DNA of 64,000 nt from Streptomyces albus subsp. albus (GCF_000719865.1 NZ_JOID01000002.1:62001-126000), one strand, 5' to 3'; shown: positions 15,503-25,643, counted from the first letter of the stretch. Translations and numbers: made by a program. Notes: generated by a model not told the origin, from the sequence alone.

Positions 15503-18039
15503 GAAGCACGTCAAGGACGAGAACACCGGCCCGGGCCCTCGTGGGCCTGGCGGCCCTGACCGCCCTGGTCACCCTGGCCGCCGCGCCCGCTTCCCCCGCC
15601 CCGGTCGCGGCGCCCGCCCCCGGCGGCGTCCGCGCCGCGGAGACCGAGAAGGCCGCGGAAGGGGCCGATCCGATCGACTTCGCCGTGGTGGTCGACCAGT
15701 CGAAGAGCCTCTCCGCCGATGACCTGGCCCGCGAGGTCGAGGCCGCCGCGCTCATCGCCCAGGGCGAGATCTCGGAACGCTCACGGGCCGCCGTCATCGG
15801 CTTCGGCAGTTCCGAGAAGCCCGGCCAGTCGGCGGTGCGCGAGGTCTGCCGGCTCACGGTGGCCGACGCCGTGGGACGCAACCACCTGAGCGACTGCGTC
15901 AAGCAGTTGTCCCGCCGGGACGAGCGGCGCATGGGACCCGGCACCGACTTCCCCGCCGCCCTGCGGCAGGCCCTGGACCGGCTCACGGAGGACGGCGAGC
16001 CCGCAGTCCCGAAGGTCGTCTTCCTGCTCACCGACGGCCGGCTCGACGTCAGGGACAGCCGCGCCTACGGCGACGACCCGCGGAGCCGCACCGAGGAGGC
16101 CGAGGAGCAGCTGACCGAGCAACTGGCCCGGGCCCGCGAGAAATCCGTGCAGATCTGGCCGCTCGGTTTCGGCGACGTCGACCGGAGGATGCTGACCGGC
16201 ATGGCCGCCGGCGGCTACCGCAACGGCTGCGCCGACCTGCCCTCGGCCCGGCCCCGGATGCGGGTGCTCGACGGCTCGGCGGAGATCGGCAAGGCCCTCC
16301 AGGAGACCTTCGCCGCCGCGCGCTGCGCCCGGGTCGCCCAGGGCACCGTCGGCAAACCGCCCGCCGATCTGACCGTCACCATCCCGGAGATCGCCACCGA
16401 CGGCTCCATCACCGTCAGCAAGCACGATCCGAAGGTGACGGCCACGTACTTCGACCCGCGCGGCCGCAAGGTCCCCACCCGCGGCACGTTCGACGGCTCC
16501 GTCTTCGAGGCCACCGGGCAGAACGGCCCGGTCGAGGCGCTGCGAGTGAAGAACCCCCGCCCGGGCAAGTGGCGCGTCCACCTGGAGGCGCCCGAGGGGC
16601 ACCGCGACCGCGAGGTGGCCGTGCGGGCCATCTGGCAGGGCAAGCTGCGCTCCGCCGTCACCCTCGACCCGGCCTCGCCGCGCCCGGGGGAGAAGACCGT
16701 CGTCGAGGTGCGGATGCAGACCCGGCGCGGCGTGGTCATCGACGACCCGGAGCAGCTGGAGGGCATCAAGGTCTCGGCGCGGCTCTCGGGCAGCGGCTTC
16801 GAGCCGGTCTCCGTCCCCCTCGGCGACGACGGGAAGGGGCCCGACCGGAAGGCCGGGGACGTCCGCTTCACCGGAACCCTCACCGTGCCGGAGGACGCCG
16901 ACGGCGACCTCGCGCTGCGGGCGGAGATGTCCGCGCCGGGTGTCACGGGCGACCGGCGGCCGCTCAACGCCCGCGTCACCGTCGGCACGCCGCCGGTCAC
17001 GGCGGGCCTGACCGTGGAGCGGGGCACCGTCCACCCCGGGGGAGAGGTGCGGGGCACGCTGGAGGTCCGCAACAGCGACTCCACCGCGCACACCCTGCGG
17101 CTGTCCCTCGCCGACCGCCCGCCCGGCGGCGGTGTGCGGATCTCCCCGGCGACCGTGGAGGTGCCCGCGGGGGCCGACGAGGCGTTCCCCCTCACCCTCT
17201 CCCTGGACCCCGGGGTCGCGCCGGGCGAGATCGGCGGCCGCATCACCGTCGCCGACGCGGACGACGGGGGGCGGGTCCTCGCCAACAGCTTCATCGGCGT
17301 CGTCGTCGAACCGGTGCCCACCCTCTGGGACGAATGGTGGGGCGCCTTCCTCGCCGGTGCCCTCCTGCTGCTGGCGCTGGCCGTTCTCGCGGCCGTGTGG
17401 CTGTGGGCCCTGCAGAAGCGGCGTGATCTCACCGGCGTCCGGCTGGAGTTGCGCGGCGACGGCATCCGGCCGGACGAGCTGACCATCCGCTCGGGGCAGA
17501 GCTCCCGCGGCGAGTTCCGCTTCACGGTGGACCGCGGCCGGGGCTCGGCGCCCGCGCTGCGGCGCGCCGGGCCGGGGGCGGCCGCCGCGCACCGGCTGCG
17601 GCGCTCCGCCTCGGGGCAGTTCCTGCTCCGGCCGGACCGGGGGCGTCAGACGTCGCTGTCCCCGGGCGGCTCCGTCTCGCTCGGCGACGGCCTGGAACTC
17701 GTCGTCCACGACCGGCGCTCGGCGGCTTCCCGGCGGGACGGCGCCGACGGCCGCCGCGGCTCCCGCACCTCCGGTGGCTCCGGCGGCTCCCGCACCTCCG
17801 GGCGCGGCGGAAGCGGCGGCAGCCGGTGGCGGGGCCGGAACGCCGGACGCCCCGGCCGCACGGACGGCACCGGCCGCGGCGGCCGCACCGGACGGTCCGG
17901 TGACGACGCCGGGCGCGTCCCGCCGCCGACCGGCGCCGGGGACCGCGGCGCGGGCGGCCGGCGCCCGGGCGGCGGCGAGGGATCCCCGTCCGCCGGTGAG
18001 CGGAGAGCCGGCGCGAGCCGCTTCGACCCGAATTTCTGA
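15499..18039 (+). CDS. Secreted/membrane-anchored von Willebrand factor A protein
   Basis: 846 residues. A signal peptide (about 1-45, ALVGLAALTALVTLAAAP) leads to an extracytoplasmic vWA domain (55-260) with a full MIDAS: DQSKS, Thr in GPGTDF, and LLTDG. Three beta-sandwich-like segments follow (about 285-600). One transmembrane helix at about 613-637 (FLAGALLLLALAVLAAVWLW) leads to a cytoplasmic part: a small beta-rich, FHA-like region (640-740) and a Gly/Arg/Ser-rich basic tail (740-846). It could carry a ligand-binding signal from outside to the GTPase parts inside. Start ATG at 15499 overlaps the preceding stop; the tubulin-like gene begins 45 bases downstream. Confidence 0.8.
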   Translation: MRSTSRTRTPARALVGLAALTALVTLAAAPASPAPVAAPAPGGVRAAETEKAAEGADPIDFAVVVDQSKSLSADDLAREVEAAALIAQGEISERSRAAVIGFGSSEKPGQSAVREVCRLTVADAVGRNHLSDCVKQLSRRDERRMGPGTDFPAALRQALDRLTEDGEPAVPKVVFLLTDGRLDVRDSRAYGDDPRSRTEEAEEQLTEQLARAREKSVQIWPLGFGDVDRRMLTGMAAGGYRNGCADLPSARPRMRVLDGSAEIGKALQETFAAARCARVAQGTVGKPPADLTVTIPEIATDGSITVSKHDPKVTATYFDPRGRKVPTRGTFDGSVFEATGQNGPVEALRVKNPRPGKWRVHLEAPEGHRDREVAVRAIWQGKLRSAVTLDPASPRPGEKTVVEVRMQTRRGVVIDDPEQLEGIKVSARLSGSGFEPVSVPLGDDGKGPDRKAGDVRFTGTLTVPEDADGDLALRAEMSAPGVTGDRRPLNARVTVGTPPVTAGLTVERGTVHPGGEVRGTLEVRNSDSTAHTLRLSLADRPPGGGVRISPATVEVPAGADEAFPLTLSLDPGVAPGEIGGRITVADADDGGRVLANSFIGVVVEPVPTLWDEWWGAFLAGALLLLALAVLAAVWLWALQKRRDLTGVRLELRGDGIRPDELTIRSGQSSRGEFRFTVDRGRGSAPALRRAGPGAAAAHRLRRSASGQFLLRPDRGRQTSLSPGGSVSLGDGLELVVHDRRSAASRRDGADGRRGSRTSGGSGGSRTSGRGGSGGSRWRGRNAGRPGRTDGTGRGGRTGRSGDDAGRVPPPTGAGDRGAGGRRPGGGEGSPSAGERRAGASRFDPNF

Positions 18040-18084
18040 GTCACGACGGGCCGCCGGTACCCGGGCGGCCCCACGGGAGACCAC

Positions 18085-21000
18085 ATGAAGATCTACCAGC
18101 CCATGCTCTTCGTCGGCCTGGGCGGCACCGGTGGCCGGATCGGCGCCGAGCTGGAGCGCGGCCTGCGCCGCGAACTGTGCGGCCCCGACGGCACCAAGCT
18201 CGTCGCCGACGGCCGCCGGGCCCCGTTCCAGCTGCCGGACTGCCTCCAGTTCGTCTACGCCGACTTCAGCGAGTCCGAACTCGACCAACTGCCGCACCTC
18301 AGCGCCAAGGGCACCGAGGCCGCCGCGTACACCCGCACCTCGCGGGCCGTCCACGACCTGCTGCCCACCGGCTACGACACCTCCCCGGAGGTGACCCGCA
18401 TGCTGCGGGTCGCCCTGCACGAGGAGACCCGCTCCTGGCTCCCGCCGGAGGCGCGGCAGCCCCGGGTGGCGCCGCTGCACAACGGTGCGGGCCAGCTGCC
18501 CACCGTCGGCCGGGCCGCGCTCTTCGCGACCCTGCGCAGCGGTCTGGAGCCCGTCCTGCGGCAGCTCCGCGCCGCCGTCGGCGCCATCGGCAACGCGGCG
18601 GGCGACCTGCGGGAGATGGGCGGCCGGCAGATCCGCGGCTGCGACGTGTTCGTGGCGTTCTCCGTGGCCGGCGGCACCGGGGCCGGCATCTTCTACGACT
18701 TCATCCACCTCATCGGGCACGAGTTCAGCCGGTCCAAGGTGCCCGGCGTGAAGATCTACCCGCTGGTGGTGATGCCCTCCGCCTTCCCGCCGGAGGCCGG
18801 CGGCGGACGGGAGGCGGAACTCAACTCCGCCCGGGCCCTGGTGGACATCTCCCGGCTCGTCGACCACCAGAACGCCCCCGACGCGCAGGCCGACTTCGGC
18901 GACGTCGTGCCGCGCACCGAGGCCGGGGTGCGCTACCCGGAGGAGGGCCTGGTCAAGCTGCGCTCCTCGACCGTGCAGACGGCCTTCCTCTTCAGCCGGC
19001 CCTCCGTGATCCGGCCGGAGGACCTGCGGCGGTCCATCACCGCGATGGTGATGTCGCTCATCGGCACGGAGCTGGGCGACGAGAACACGCAGGGGCGCGT
19101 CGAGGGCGACTACCAGTCGTTCGCCGCCAGCTTCGTCAACAAGAGCGTGGAGCGCTCCACGCCGTCCCACTCCGGCATCGGCTACCGGGGCATGTCCACC
19201 AGCCTCGCCGCCTCGCTCACCGTCCCCGTCGACGATCTGGCGGAGATCGTGGCGGGCCGGCTGCTGGCGCAGGCCGTGCGGGGCATGGCCGAGGACGCCC
19301 GGCGGCCCCGCGACAGCGGCACGGAGCAGGTCCGGGACATGTTCCTGCGGTCCGGCATCGGCCGCCTGTGGGAGAGGGACGCGCCCGGCATCCCCGTACC
19401 CGATCCGCTGCCCAAGGGCGGCAAGCCCATCGCCCAGGCCCTGCGGGACCGGATCGGCGACATGGAGGACGGCCTCGCCCGGCTCGACCGCGAACTGGAC
19501 CGGGACATCTCCCGGCTCGTCGACGACTTCAAACCGGGCGTCGGAGCCCGTGAACTGCTGGGCACGCTCGGCCCGTTCCGGCTGGAACGCGTCCTCACCG
19601 GGCTCCCCGGCCACCCCCAGCGGGCGGCCGAGGCCGGATTCGCCGGGATGCTGGAGAACCGCAAGAACGACCCCGAGCGGCCCGAGGGCGTCGACGTGTC
19701 CGCCCCGCTGATCCCCCGGATCAAGGGCGGCGTCGGCGGCATGGTCCCGGCCCGCTGGGGCGACCCCGACGTCCAGGACGCGATCGGCGAGCAGGACGCC
19801 TGGTACACGTGGCGGGCCAACCGGCAGTGGCACCGCGCCTGGAAGGAGCACGAGTCCCGCTGGCGGCCCCCGCTGGTGCGCGCCCTGAAGGAGACCGGCG
19901 AACTGGTCCGGGCCCTGCGCGCCCACGAGGAGGACGAGCGGAAACTCTTCGCCGAGCGCCGCAAGGAGCTCTACCGCGACGACCGCACGGGCGTCTCCTA
20001 CCTGCTGCCCCCGCAGAACAATCTGCGGGCCTTCTACGACGAGGTCTTCGACCGGCTGGTCCGGCACGGCGGCCTGCCGGAGAACACCGACCCGGCCACC
20101 CTGCTGGCCAGGCTGGTCCAGCCCGAGGACTGGCTGCGGGCCCTGGACGCCGTGCGCCGCTCCCCGCGCGCCGCCGTCAAGGAGATCAAGCAGGTACTCG
20201 AACGGCGCGTCAAGACGCTCTTCGGCGAGACGAGCGACCTGGACGACCGCCCGCTGCTGCCCTCCCTGGGCGTGCTGCTCCGGGCGGCGGCCGGCGACGA
20301 GGACGCCGAGGCGACCGTCGACAGCCGCTGGCTGGAGCAGTTCCGCTCCCGGCTGGCCGGACTGCTGCCGGTCGGCTTCACCCCCGACGGGAACGGCCCG
20401 CTGAAGGCCCTCATCGTCCATCCGCGCAGCGAGGCGGACAAACGGGCCGGGGAGTACCTCAAGCAGGAGCTCAACCTGCCCCGCGACACCGTGGGCGAGC
20501 CGGAGTGCCGGGCGGTGGAGGCGGAGGCCATCACCGTCGTGCTGTTCCGCAGCGGCATGAGCCTCACCGACGTCTCCGAGGTGCGGCACTCGCTGCGGCT
20601 CTGGGCCGAGGCGCGCGACGCGGCCGGCGGCGGCGACTTCCTGCACTGGCGGCAGCGGCTGGGCTACCGCGACGACTGGCTGGCCAGCACGGAGGACGAC
20701 CGGCGGCGCATCCTGCACCGCGTCCTGTGCGCGGTGTGGAACGGGCAGGTGGACACCCAGGGCGACCCCGCCTCCCCGGACCGGATCCGGATCCGGCTCC
20801 AGGACGGGGACTCGGCCACGATGACCCTGCGGCTGGAGTCCTTCGACGAGGGCCTCTCCAGCTGGGCCGGGCTGCTGCGCGCCTACGAGCAGTGGGCCCT
20901 GCTGGACGAGGAGGGCCGGATCATCGAGGACGTCTGCGACCGGCTGATGCGGGCCCAGCCCCGCGGCCTGACAACCCGGAACGCCGCCCCGTCACCGCTC

Positions 21001-22740
21001 TTCCGGCAGCTCGTGCACGAGGTGGCGCCGCGGCAGCTCGCCCTGCTCGACGAGCTGTCCGGGGAGTTCGCCGCGGAGGACGAGGAATGGCTCGTCCCCC
21101 TGCGGGACTTCTGGGAGAAGACCTTCAACGGCGCCCTCGACCTGCGCTTCCCCGGGGTGAACCGGCCGACCAGGCCGACCCTGCGGGCCCTGGACGAGCG
21201 GTACGGCCGGGATGCCTCGGCCGCGTCCCGCCCGCCGGGGCCGCGCGGGGCCGAGCCGGGGGCGCACGGGGCCGGTGCGGGCTACCGCGCGGCTGGTGCG
21301 GATTTCCGTACGGCCGGCGCGGATTACCGTACGGCGGGCCCCGATTCCCGCGCGGCCGGTGCGGATTTCCGTACCGCGCCGCCGGATCCCCGTACCGCGC
21401 CGCCGGGGCCCCGCACGGTGCCGCCGGGGCCGCCCGGGGGCCGTTCCTGGGACGGAACCGCCGAGCCCCGGACCGAACCGGCGGTCCCGCGCCGAGGCCA
21501 CAACGGCTCCCCCCACACCCGGCCCGCACCGCCCCGGCCGCCCCGCGATCCGGCGGGGCCGTACGGGCCGGGCGCGCCGTACGCGGACGGGGGTGAGCGG
21601 TACGGGCCGGGCGCGCCGTACGCGGACGGGGGCGAGCGGTACGCAAACCGGGGTGAGCGGTACGGGCCGGGTGAGCGGTACGCCGACGGGGGTGAGCCGT
21701 ACGCCGACCGGGCCGGCCGGTACGGGGACCGGGCGGAACCGTACCCGGGCCGGACAGTGCCGTACCCGGGCCGGACCGAGGCGGACAGCGGTGCGGAGGA
21801 GTCGTTCCCCGGCCGGAACGCTCCGCGCGCCGGAGCCGTTGACGAGCCGCACACCGGAGGAAGCCGGGACGAGCGGTACGCGGACTCGGCTCAGCCGTAT
21901 CCCGGCCGGGCCGCGCAGCCGTACGCCCGCCGGGCGGAGCCGGACGCGGGAAGCCGGGGCGAGCCGTACCCGGCGCGGGAGGAGTGGCATCCGGGCCGGG
22001 CGGAGCCCTCCGAGCGCGGGAGCGAGCCCCCGGCCGATGGCCGGGGGACGGAGCCGTACGCGGACCGGGGCCCGAGGTACACGGACGGGGCGGAGCCGTA
22101 CCCGGGCCGGGGAGAGCCGTACCCCGGCCGGGCGGAGCCGGGCGGCGGAGACGCGGGCGAGCCGTACCCGGGGCCGGGGGAGCCCCGCGCCGGAAGCGGG
22201 GACGGCTCCCGTGCCGAAAGCACCAGGCGCGAGGCGTACCGGGGCCGGGAGGAGCCGGACGGCTGGGACGAGCCGCGTCGCGCGGCCGAGCGGTACGGCG
22301 CGAACGAGCCGCGTCGTACGGACGAGCCGTACAGCGAGGGCGCGCCGCGTCGCGCGGAGGAGCGGTACGGCGCGGGGGAGCCGCCTCGCGCGGACGAGCC
22401 GTACGGCGCGGATGCGCCGCGTCGTGCCGAGGAGCCGTACCGCGCGGACGAGCCGTACCGCGGCGAGAGCGGGGCGCGCCCCGCTCGGGAGCCGGACCGG
22501 AAGGACGAGCCCTGGGACACCGGCGACTGGGGCGATCCGCCCGCGCCGGACGACCGAAACCGTGCGGACGACCGGGACCGCGGCGACGGCCGCCGCGACG
22601 GAGACGGCGGGCCCTCCAACGACGACCGGCCCTACGGAGACAGCCGGTCCCACGGAGACGACTGGTCCCACGGAGACGGGCGGCCCTCCGCGGACCGCCG
22701 GGACAGCCGGTACGACGGCGACGAGGGGACGCGGCTGTGA
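18085..22740 (+). CDS. Giant tubulin/FtsZ-like GTPase with repetitive tail
   Basis: 1551 residues. The N-terminus MKIYQPMLFVGLGGTGGRIG is a nucleotide-binding strand-loop, and FSVAGGTGAGIFYDF near residue 192 carries the GGTGAG signature of tubulin/FtsZ GTPases. This matches the 'Tubulin-like' (Tubulin_2) group, which is much larger than FtsZ (about 400 aa). Residues 400-1035 are helical and uncharacterised. From about 1036 to the end the chain is low-complexity, with degenerate units such as GERYADGGEPY and EPYPGR, rich in Tyr, Pro, Arg and Glu, including an exact 13-residue duplication. It could polymerise as a scaffold. The GTG of the next gene overlaps its stop (GTGA). Confidence 0.8.
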   Translation: MKIYQPMLFVGLGGTGGRIGAELERGLRRELCGPDGTKLVADGRRAPFQLPDCLQFVYADFSESELDQLPHLSAKGTEAAAYTRTSRAVHDLLPTGYDTSPEVTRMLRVALHEETRSWLPPEARQPRVAPLHNGAGQLPTVGRAALFATLRSGLEPVLRQLRAAVGAIGNAAGDLREMGGRQIRGCDVFVAFSVAGGTGAGIFYDFIHLIGHEFSRSKVPGVKIYPLVVMPSAFPPEAGGGREAELNSARALVDISRLVDHQNAPDAQADFGDVVPRTEAGVRYPEEGLVKLRSSTVQTAFLFSRPSVIRPEDLRRSITAMVMSLIGTELGDENTQGRVEGDYQSFAASFVNKSVERSTPSHSGIGYRGMSTSLAASLTVPVDDLAEIVAGRLLAQAVRGMAEDARRPRDSGTEQVRDMFLRSGIGRLWERDAPGIPVPDPLPKGGKPIAQALRDRIGDMEDGLARLDRELDRDISRLVDDFKPGVGARELLGTLGPFRLERVLTGLPGHPQRAAEAGFAGMLENRKNDPERPEGVDVSAPLIPRIKGGVGGMVPARWGDPDVQDAIGEQDAWYTWRANRQWHRAWKEHESRWRPPLVRALKETGELVRALRAHEEDERKLFAERRKELYRDDRTGVSYLLPPQNNLRAFYDEVFDRLVRHGGLPENTDPATLLARLVQPEDWLRALDAVRRSPRAAVKEIKQVLERRVKTLFGETSDLDDRPLLPSLGVLLRAAAGDEDAEATVDSRWLEQFRSRLAGLLPVGFTPDGNGPLKALIVHPRSEADKRAGEYLKQELNLPRDTVGEPECRAVEAEAITVVLFRSGMSLTDVSEVRHSLRLWAEARDAAGGGDFLHWRQRLGYRDDWLASTEDDRRRILHRVLCAVWNGQVDTQGDPASPDRIRIRLQDGDSATMTLRLESFDEGLSSWAGLLRAYEQWALLDEEGRIIEDVCDRLMRAQPRGLTTRNAAPSPLFRQLVHEVAPRQLALLDELSGEFAAEDEEWLVPLRDFWEKTFNGALDLRFPGVNRPTRPTLRALDERYGRDASAASRPPGPRGAEPGAHGAGAGYRAAGADFRTAGADYRTAGPDSRAAGADFRTAPPDPRTAPPGPRTVPPGPPGGRSWDGTAEPRTEPAVPRRGHNGSPHTRPAPPRPPRDPAGPYGPGAPYADGGERYGPGAPYADGGERYANRGERYGPGERYADGGEPYADRAGRYGDRAEPYPGRTVPYPGRTEADSGAEESFPGRNAPRAGAVDEPHTGGSRDERYADSAQPYPGRAAQPYARRAEPDAGSRGEPYPAREEWHPGRAEPSERGSEPPADGRGTEPYADRGPRYTDGAEPYPGRGEPYPGRAEPGGGDAGEPYPGPGEPRAGSGDGSRAESTRREAYRGREEPDGWDEPRRAAERYGANEPRRTDEPYSEGAPRRAEERYGAGEPPRADEPYGADAPRRAEEPYRADEPYRGESGARPAREPDRKDEPWDTGDWGDPPAPDDRNRADDRDRGDGRRDGDGGPSNDDRPYGDSRSHGDDWSHGDGRPSADRRDSRYDGDEGTRL
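21562..21639 (+). repeat. 39-bp tandem duplication in the tubulin-like tail
   Basis: Two adjacent 39-base copies, 21562-21600 and 21601-21639, differ at one base and encode YGPGAPYADGGER twice. Looser copies continue downstream to about 22480, giving the Tyr-Pro-Arg-Glu repeats. Confidence 0.9.
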
Positions 22741-25643
22741 GCACGGAACGCCGGTCCGCCGCGGAGCCGGTGGTCCGCGTCGACCTGCGCCACCGCGGCG
22801 GACGGACCGGCGCCCCCCAAGCGGACCTGGACGCCCGGGTGCGCGAGGCCCTGGCCCGGACCCGGACGGCCGGGACCCGGTCCTTCCTCGTCCTCGACGA
22901 CGCCACCGAACTGGTCAACCATCAGGAGCACTACGAGCGGCTCTACTCGCACGGCCCCGCCCGGGTGCTGTGCCTGGCGTACGGCGGCGCGGACTCCCCG
23001 GCGCTGCTCCGCCCGCACGTCCTGCGGCCGCCCACCGCCGGCGTGCTGTGGATCCCCGACGTCTTCGCCGGGGCGGCAGCCCTGGAGCCGGAACCGGAAC
23101 GGGAGCCGGAGCCGAGCCTCGCGGAAGGCGGTCGCGGTGGCGCGGCCGGCGGAGGCTTCGACGAGGGCTTCGACGGGGGCCCCGGCGGGACGACCGGTCG
23201 CGGCGGCGGTACCGGCGGGCCGGGCCCGGAAGCGGTCGGCGAGGCCCTGCGCCCGCTGACCGAACTCCTCTCCGAACCCTCGGTCTTCGGCGCCGTGCTC
23301 GGCCAGGTCGCCGAGGTCCCGCACGGGGTGGCCGTCCCCGCCGCCCGCGTACTCGAACACGATCTGACGGAGGAGGCCAAGGCCCGCGCCTGGCGCCGGG
23401 CACTGGAGGAGCTGACCGGACAGGACGTGCCCGCTCCCGCCCTCGTCGTCGAGGGTTCGCCGGGCTCCGGCTCCGGACCCGGCAGGGGCCCCGAACCCGG
23501 CTCGGGCTCCGGGCCGGGCTCCGGCGCCTCGGACGCCGTCCCCGCCGCGCTGGGCCACCTCATCGGCGACGCCGTCCCCCGCGCGCTGGCCGGCCGCGGC
23601 TGGCTGGTCCCCGGCGGGCCGGCCGAGGCGCGGCGGCTGGCCTGCGACCGTGCGCTGCGGGACGCCGAGGAGGACTACGAACACGTGCGCGGCCCGGCCG
23701 GGCTGTTCGGCCGGCGCGCCCGGTCCGTCGATCTCCCCGAACGGCTCGTCGTCCTCGCCGACGCGGTCGGCGCGTACCGCGGTTGCGTCGCCGAGGCGCT
23801 GAGCGAGGGCGGCGGCGACCGGCTCAGCCCGGAGCAGCGCAGCGCCCTGCTGCAGCGGGGCATCGATCTGCCGGAACTCCCCGAGGCCTCGCGGAGCGCG
23901 GTCGGCCCGGGGCTCCGCGCCTACACCGAGCGGATGATCGCCGGAGGGCTGCCGCTGCGCTCGGTCGCCGCCCGGCTGGGCGCGCTGTCCGACCGGTCCG
24001 CCCCGGCGGGCAGCGCGGCACGGCTGGCCCGGCTCGACGAGATCTGTCCCGAGAGCCTGCCGGCGGAGCTCGCCGCACCGCTCCCGTTCGAAATGGGCGG
24101 CCCGGCGTTCGTCCACGCCGCTCCCGTGTTCCTCCTGGCGTTCACCGCCGGGCTGTGGCCGGGGCTCGGCTGGGTGTCCGGGCCGCTGACCGGCCTCGTC
24201 CTGGCGCTGCTGACCCTGCTGATGCTGCGGCGCAGGCCCAACCGCTCGTCCGCGTATCCGCTGGACGGCGGCGGGAGCACGCGTTCGGGGCTGCGGCTGC
24301 TCGCGGGCCTCGCGGGCGGTGCGGCGGGAGGGCTGGCGGGGACGCTGCCGGCCCCGCCGGTCTGGGCGGGGGCGGTGGCGCTCGGCCTGGCCGTCGCCGG
24401 CTCGGTGGCGCTGGTCCTGCGGGACTGGACGGCGGCCGTCGACGACTGGTGGGATCGTACGGATGTGCGGTCCGTGGCCCGGAGGATCACCGGCGTGGAC
24501 GACCTGCTGGCCGAAACCGCCGTGCAGGACTGGCTGTTCGCCGACGCCCGCTACCACTGCTCGGACGGTGCCCGCGCCGTCGCCCGGCTCGTACGGGGGC
24601 TCGCCGAGACGGCCGAGGAGCGGCTCGCCGCGCAGGACCCGCCGGCGCCCGGCAGGGCACGGCGCCCTGCGGGCGCGGGCGGCACGGCACCGGCCGCCCC
24701 GGGCGCCGCCGGCCCGGCCGACGACCCCTGGAGCTGGGACAGCTGGGGCACCGGCGGCGAGAACGACGGCGACGGCCACGACGCGTATGGCCACGGAGGC
24801 CAGGACGGTTACGGCGACAGCGGCGGCGCAGGCGGCCCCTGGTCCGGCACCGGAGCGGACGCCGGAAGCGGAAACCCCCGCACGGCCCCGTGGCACGACG
24901 AGCACGAGCACGAGAGCGGGAACGGGTACGGGAACGGGGACGGAACCGCGGGCCCGCGCGGCCGCGAACTCCCGTACCAGCGCGGTGCCGAGATCGCGGA
25001 CGAGGCCGCGCACGACCAGGAGCACACCGCGCACGCCGCGCTCCTCGGAGCCCCGGCCGACCCGCCCTGGCTGGAGCGGGAGCGGGGAGACGGCGGCCCC
25101 GCCCTCGTCCCCACCCTGCTCGGCGATCTGGCCGGCGGCGCCACCCGCGTACTCGCCACGCGCTGGGCCGCCGTGGAGCGGGACCCCGCGGAGGCCGGAC
25201 GGGCCTCCGTGCGGCGGCCGATGACCGAACTGCTGGACGAGGAACGGGCCGGGCTGTGGCGCGACGGCGCCACCTCGCCCCCCGGCTTCTCCGACGACCC
25301 CGGACAGCGCCCGGGAGCCGCCGAGCTGCTGGGCGTCTCCTCCGACCGGGCCGGACAGCTGCTCGGCCCGGACGGAGGCGCGGAGGAGGACGTCGTACCG
25401 CTCTGCCGCGCCGAGCACCGCCGGATCCTCTCCAAGGACCCGACAGCGGTACGGCAGGTGCGGTTCGCCGCCGAGGCGATGCGCCGGGGCGCGGAACCGG
25501 ACCCGCCGCGGGACGGCTGGCAGGCCGCCGGCGAGGACATCGTCTGGACGCCGGGCGGACGGCACGCGGGCGTGCTGCGCCTCGTACCGCTGCGCGCCGA
25601 GGTCGTGCGCACCGTCAGGTCACAGGAGGGATGGGGCGGATGA
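22737..25643 (+). CDS. Unrecognised multi-pass membrane protein of the cluster
   Basis: 968 residues from the GTG at 22737, which overlaps the tubulin-like stop. I do not recognise the family. Residues 1-120 look globular (TRSFLVLDDATELVNHQEHY); 120-165 and 240-270 are Gly/Pro/Glu-rich linkers. Two hydrophobic blocks, about 460-497 (VFLLAFTAGLWPGLGW and GLVLALLTLLMLRRR) and 515-560 (LLAGLAGGAAGGLAGTL and AGAVALGLAVAGSVALVL), suggest four transmembrane helices. The soluble part beyond has an acidic Gly/Asp/His-rich linker (about 660-750) and a conserved-looking C-terminus. It may anchor the complex in the membrane. ATGA overlap with the GTPase fusion gene. Confidence 0.7.
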   Translation: MSTERRSAAEPVVRVDLRHRGGRTGAPQADLDARVREALARTRTAGTRSFLVLDDATELVNHQEHYERLYSHGPARVLCLAYGGADSPALLRPHVLRPPTAGVLWIPDVFAGAAALEPEPEREPEPSLAEGGRGGAAGGGFDEGFDGGPGGTTGRGGGTGGPGPEAVGEALRPLTELLSEPSVFGAVLGQVAEVPHGVAVPAARVLEHDLTEEAKARAWRRALEELTGQDVPAPALVVEGSPGSGSGPGRGPEPGSGSGPGSGASDAVPAALGHLIGDAVPRALAGRGWLVPGGPAEARRLACDRALRDAEEDYEHVRGPAGLFGRRARSVDLPERLVVLADAVGAYRGCVAEALSEGGGDRLSPEQRSALLQRGIDLPELPEASRSAVGPGLRAYTERMIAGGLPLRSVAARLGALSDRSAPAGSAARLARLDEICPESLPAELAAPLPFEMGGPAFVHAAPVFLLAFTAGLWPGLGWVSGPLTGLVLALLTLLMLRRRPNRSSAYPLDGGGSTRSGLRLLAGLAGGAAGGLAGTLPAPPVWAGAVALGLAVAGSVALVLRDWTAAVDDWWDRTDVRSVARRITGVDDLLAETAVQDWLFADARYHCSDGARAVARLVRGLAETAEERLAAQDPPAPGRARRPAGAGGTAPAAPGAAGPADDPWSWDSWGTGGENDGDGHDAYGHGGQDGYGDSGGAGGPWSGTGADAGSGNPRTAPWHDEHEHESGNGYGNGDGTAGPRGRELPYQRGAEIADEAAHDQEHTAHAALLGAPADPPWLERERGDGGPALVPTLLGDLAGGATRVLATRWAAVERDPAEAGRASVRRPMTELLDEERAGLWRDGATSPPGFSDDPGQRPGAAELLGVSSDRAGQLLGPDGGAEEDVVPLCRAEHRRILSKDPTAVRQVRFAAEAMRRGAEPDPPRDGWQAAGEDIVWTPGGRHAGVLRLVPLRAEVVRTVRSQEGWGG

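Noticed and set aside
15781..20718. A 1645-codon minus-strand open frame opposite the vWA and tubulin-like genes
   Set aside because: It is the antisense shadow of two genes with clear domains; its product is Gly/Arg/Val-rich with no recognisable motif, as happens in GC-rich third-position coding.
22632..25565. 977-codon minus-strand frame
   Set aside because: Shadow of the membrane protein gene; repetitive Arg/Pro/Gly product with no ribosome site.
21212..25639. Long plus-strand frame upstream of the GTPase fusion (2206 codons in total)
   Set aside because: Only the part from 25640 carries motifs and a ribosome site; the earlier part is Arg/Pro-rich, out of phase with the tubulin-like tail and the membrane protein.
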